From positions 1 through 22,684 of the forward strand of contig DXNX01000024.1 in the NCBI GenBank assembly GCA_019413245.1: a stretch of 22,684 bases of DNA, read 5' to 3'. This DNA comes from Oscillospiraceae bacterium (lineage in GTDB: Bacteria > Bacillota > Clostridia > Oscillospirales > Ruminococcaceae). The position numbers and the translations under genes were made by a program. The notes under the pieces were generated by a model, which searched no databases, was not told where the DNA came from, and saw only the letters and a program-made list of their open reading frames with translations. Within the stretch, counting starts at the first letter, position 1. Each line of letters starts with the position of its first letter. Below, piece after piece: positions 21,980 through 22,684 of this stretch.

Positions 21980-22684
21980 TCAGGGGCAGGCAGTTCTGTC
22001 TTCCTTTCGCAGTACCTCCAGAAACCGCTCGGCGGCAGGGGAGAAGATCTGATACTTTTTCCAGACAATGTACATGCCGGCTTCCTGCTGGGGTTCCAGA
22101 GGGCGAAAACACAAAGGGCTGTCCCCGCCGGTGTTGAGGATGCCGTCCAGACAGATGGCATAGCCCATGCCGTCCTCCACCATCAGGGACCCGTTGTACA
22201 CCAGACTGTAAGTTCCTGTGATTCGCAGCCGCCCGGCGGCCTCGCCGAACCATTCCTGCAGCCGGTTGGTCTTCAGGAGCTGACGGGAAACGATCAGCGG
22301 CTGCTCGGTCAGGTCGTACAGAGAAAGGGTCTGTTTTTGTGCCAGCGGGCTGTCCCGAAGCATGAGCACACCCCAGGTGTCCCGGTACGGCAGGTGAATG
22401 ACGTTGTAGCGGGACAGATCCACCGGCGCAAACAGGAGTCCGAAATCAATAAGTCCCTTGTCCAGTTCTTCGCGCACATCGGTGGCATCGCCGCTGGAAA
22501 TGTGGATGTGTACATCCGGATAGGCTTCCTGCAGGCGGCGGGCTGCCCGGGTCAGGAAATGAACTCCCACCGTCTCACCGGCGCCGATATATACATCGCC
22601 GGACAGCGTCTCTTCCGACTGGGCGAATTCCTGCTCGGTTTTTTGCACCAGATCGATGATCTCCTCGGCGCGCTTGCGCAGCAG
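21980..22684 (-). CDS. LysR-type regulator, effector-binding domain (5' end cut by window edge)
   Basis: The minus-strand frame is open from the window edge (LLRKRAEEIIDLVQKTEQEF) to a TGA at 21980, giving 235 visible residues. The first stretch is the linker helix that follows the DNA-binding winged helix, which is outside the window. Then comes the LysR substrate-binding fold: LSGDVYIGAGETVG, FLTRAARRLQEAYPDVHIHI, LDKGLIDFGLLF, DTWGVLMLRDSPLAQ and VEDGMGYAICLDGIL, all with the family spacing. An internal GTG at 22648 is not a real start. It is convergent with the sugar operon, so its target is more likely a gene to the right of the window. The inducer cannot be inferred. Confidence 0.9.
   Translation of the reverse strand: MLRKRAEEIIDLVQKTEQEFAQSEETLSGDVYIGAGETVGVHFLTRAARRLQEAYPDVHIHISSGDATDVREELDKGLIDFGLLFAPVDLSRYNVIHLPYRDTWGVLMLRDSPLAQKQTLSLYDLTEQPLIVSRQLLKTNRLQEWFGEAAGRLRITGTYSLVYNGSLMVEDGMGYAICLDGILNTGGDSPLCFRPLEPQQEAGMYIVWKKYQIFSPAAERFLEVLRKEDRTACP

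Noticed and set aside
19473..22253. A 926-codon minus-strand open frame across the aldolase and GH4 genes
   Set aside because: Same cause: it mirrors the GC-biased coding strand, runs through the terminator region and into a real LysR-type gene in another frame, and shows no motif.

Overview
The window looks like the chromosome of a GC-rich, low-oxygen Firmicute, most likely an Oscillospiraceae/Ruminococcaceae-type gut Clostridium (Faecalibacterium/Gemmiger/Subdoligranulum-like). This is an inference. It rests on strongly GC-biased third codon positions, AGGAGG-type ribosome sites, a YesM/YesN pair, an ABC sugar importer without its own ATPase, a PASTA-domain penicillin-binding protein and a ferredoxin-rich flavoprotein. 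No phage, insertion sequence, CRISPR array, tRNA or rRNA was seen, and no gene-free stretch exceeds 300 bases (the longest is about 283).

Region 1 (1-4571) is ordinary chromosome: the start of a YheO-type regulator (minus, runs off the left edge), a divergent MalY/PatB-type PLP enzyme, a convergent DNA alkyl-cysteine methyltransferase (ogt) with a clear promoter and a terminator that spans its own stop codon, and a class B PASTA penicillin-binding protein.

Region 2 (4619-10954) is the most unusual part. A plus-strand operon reads hypB, a 922-residue multi-[4Fe-4S]/FAD/NAD(P)H oxidoreductase, hypA, and a multi-pass membrane protein of unknown function. The nickel-delivery pair HypA/HypB brackets the oxidoreductase, yet hypC, hypD, hypE, hypF and hydrogenase subunits are absent from the window. 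A FadR/GntR-type regulator is transcribed divergently. Behind it lies a methyltransferase-like gene that has lost its whole SAM-binding core by an apparently in-frame deletion. I read this as a candidate undescribed nickel/redox membrane module.

Region 3 (11035-21951) is a carbohydrate locus. A YesN-type response regulator and YesM-type sensor kinase overlap by 7 bases and have a near-consensus promoter on the minus strand. Divergent from them is a plus-strand operon: lipoprotein solute-binding protein, two sugar permeases, an IlvD/Edd-type dehydratase, a DapA-type aldolase and a GH4 glycosidase. The simplest reading is import of a small glycoside, cleavage by the NAD-dependent GH4 enzyme, and dehydration plus aldol cleavage of a sugar acid; an alpha-linked uronic acid substrate fits but is not proven. 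The operon ends at a large hairpin, opposite a LysR-type regulator (minus) that runs off the right edge.
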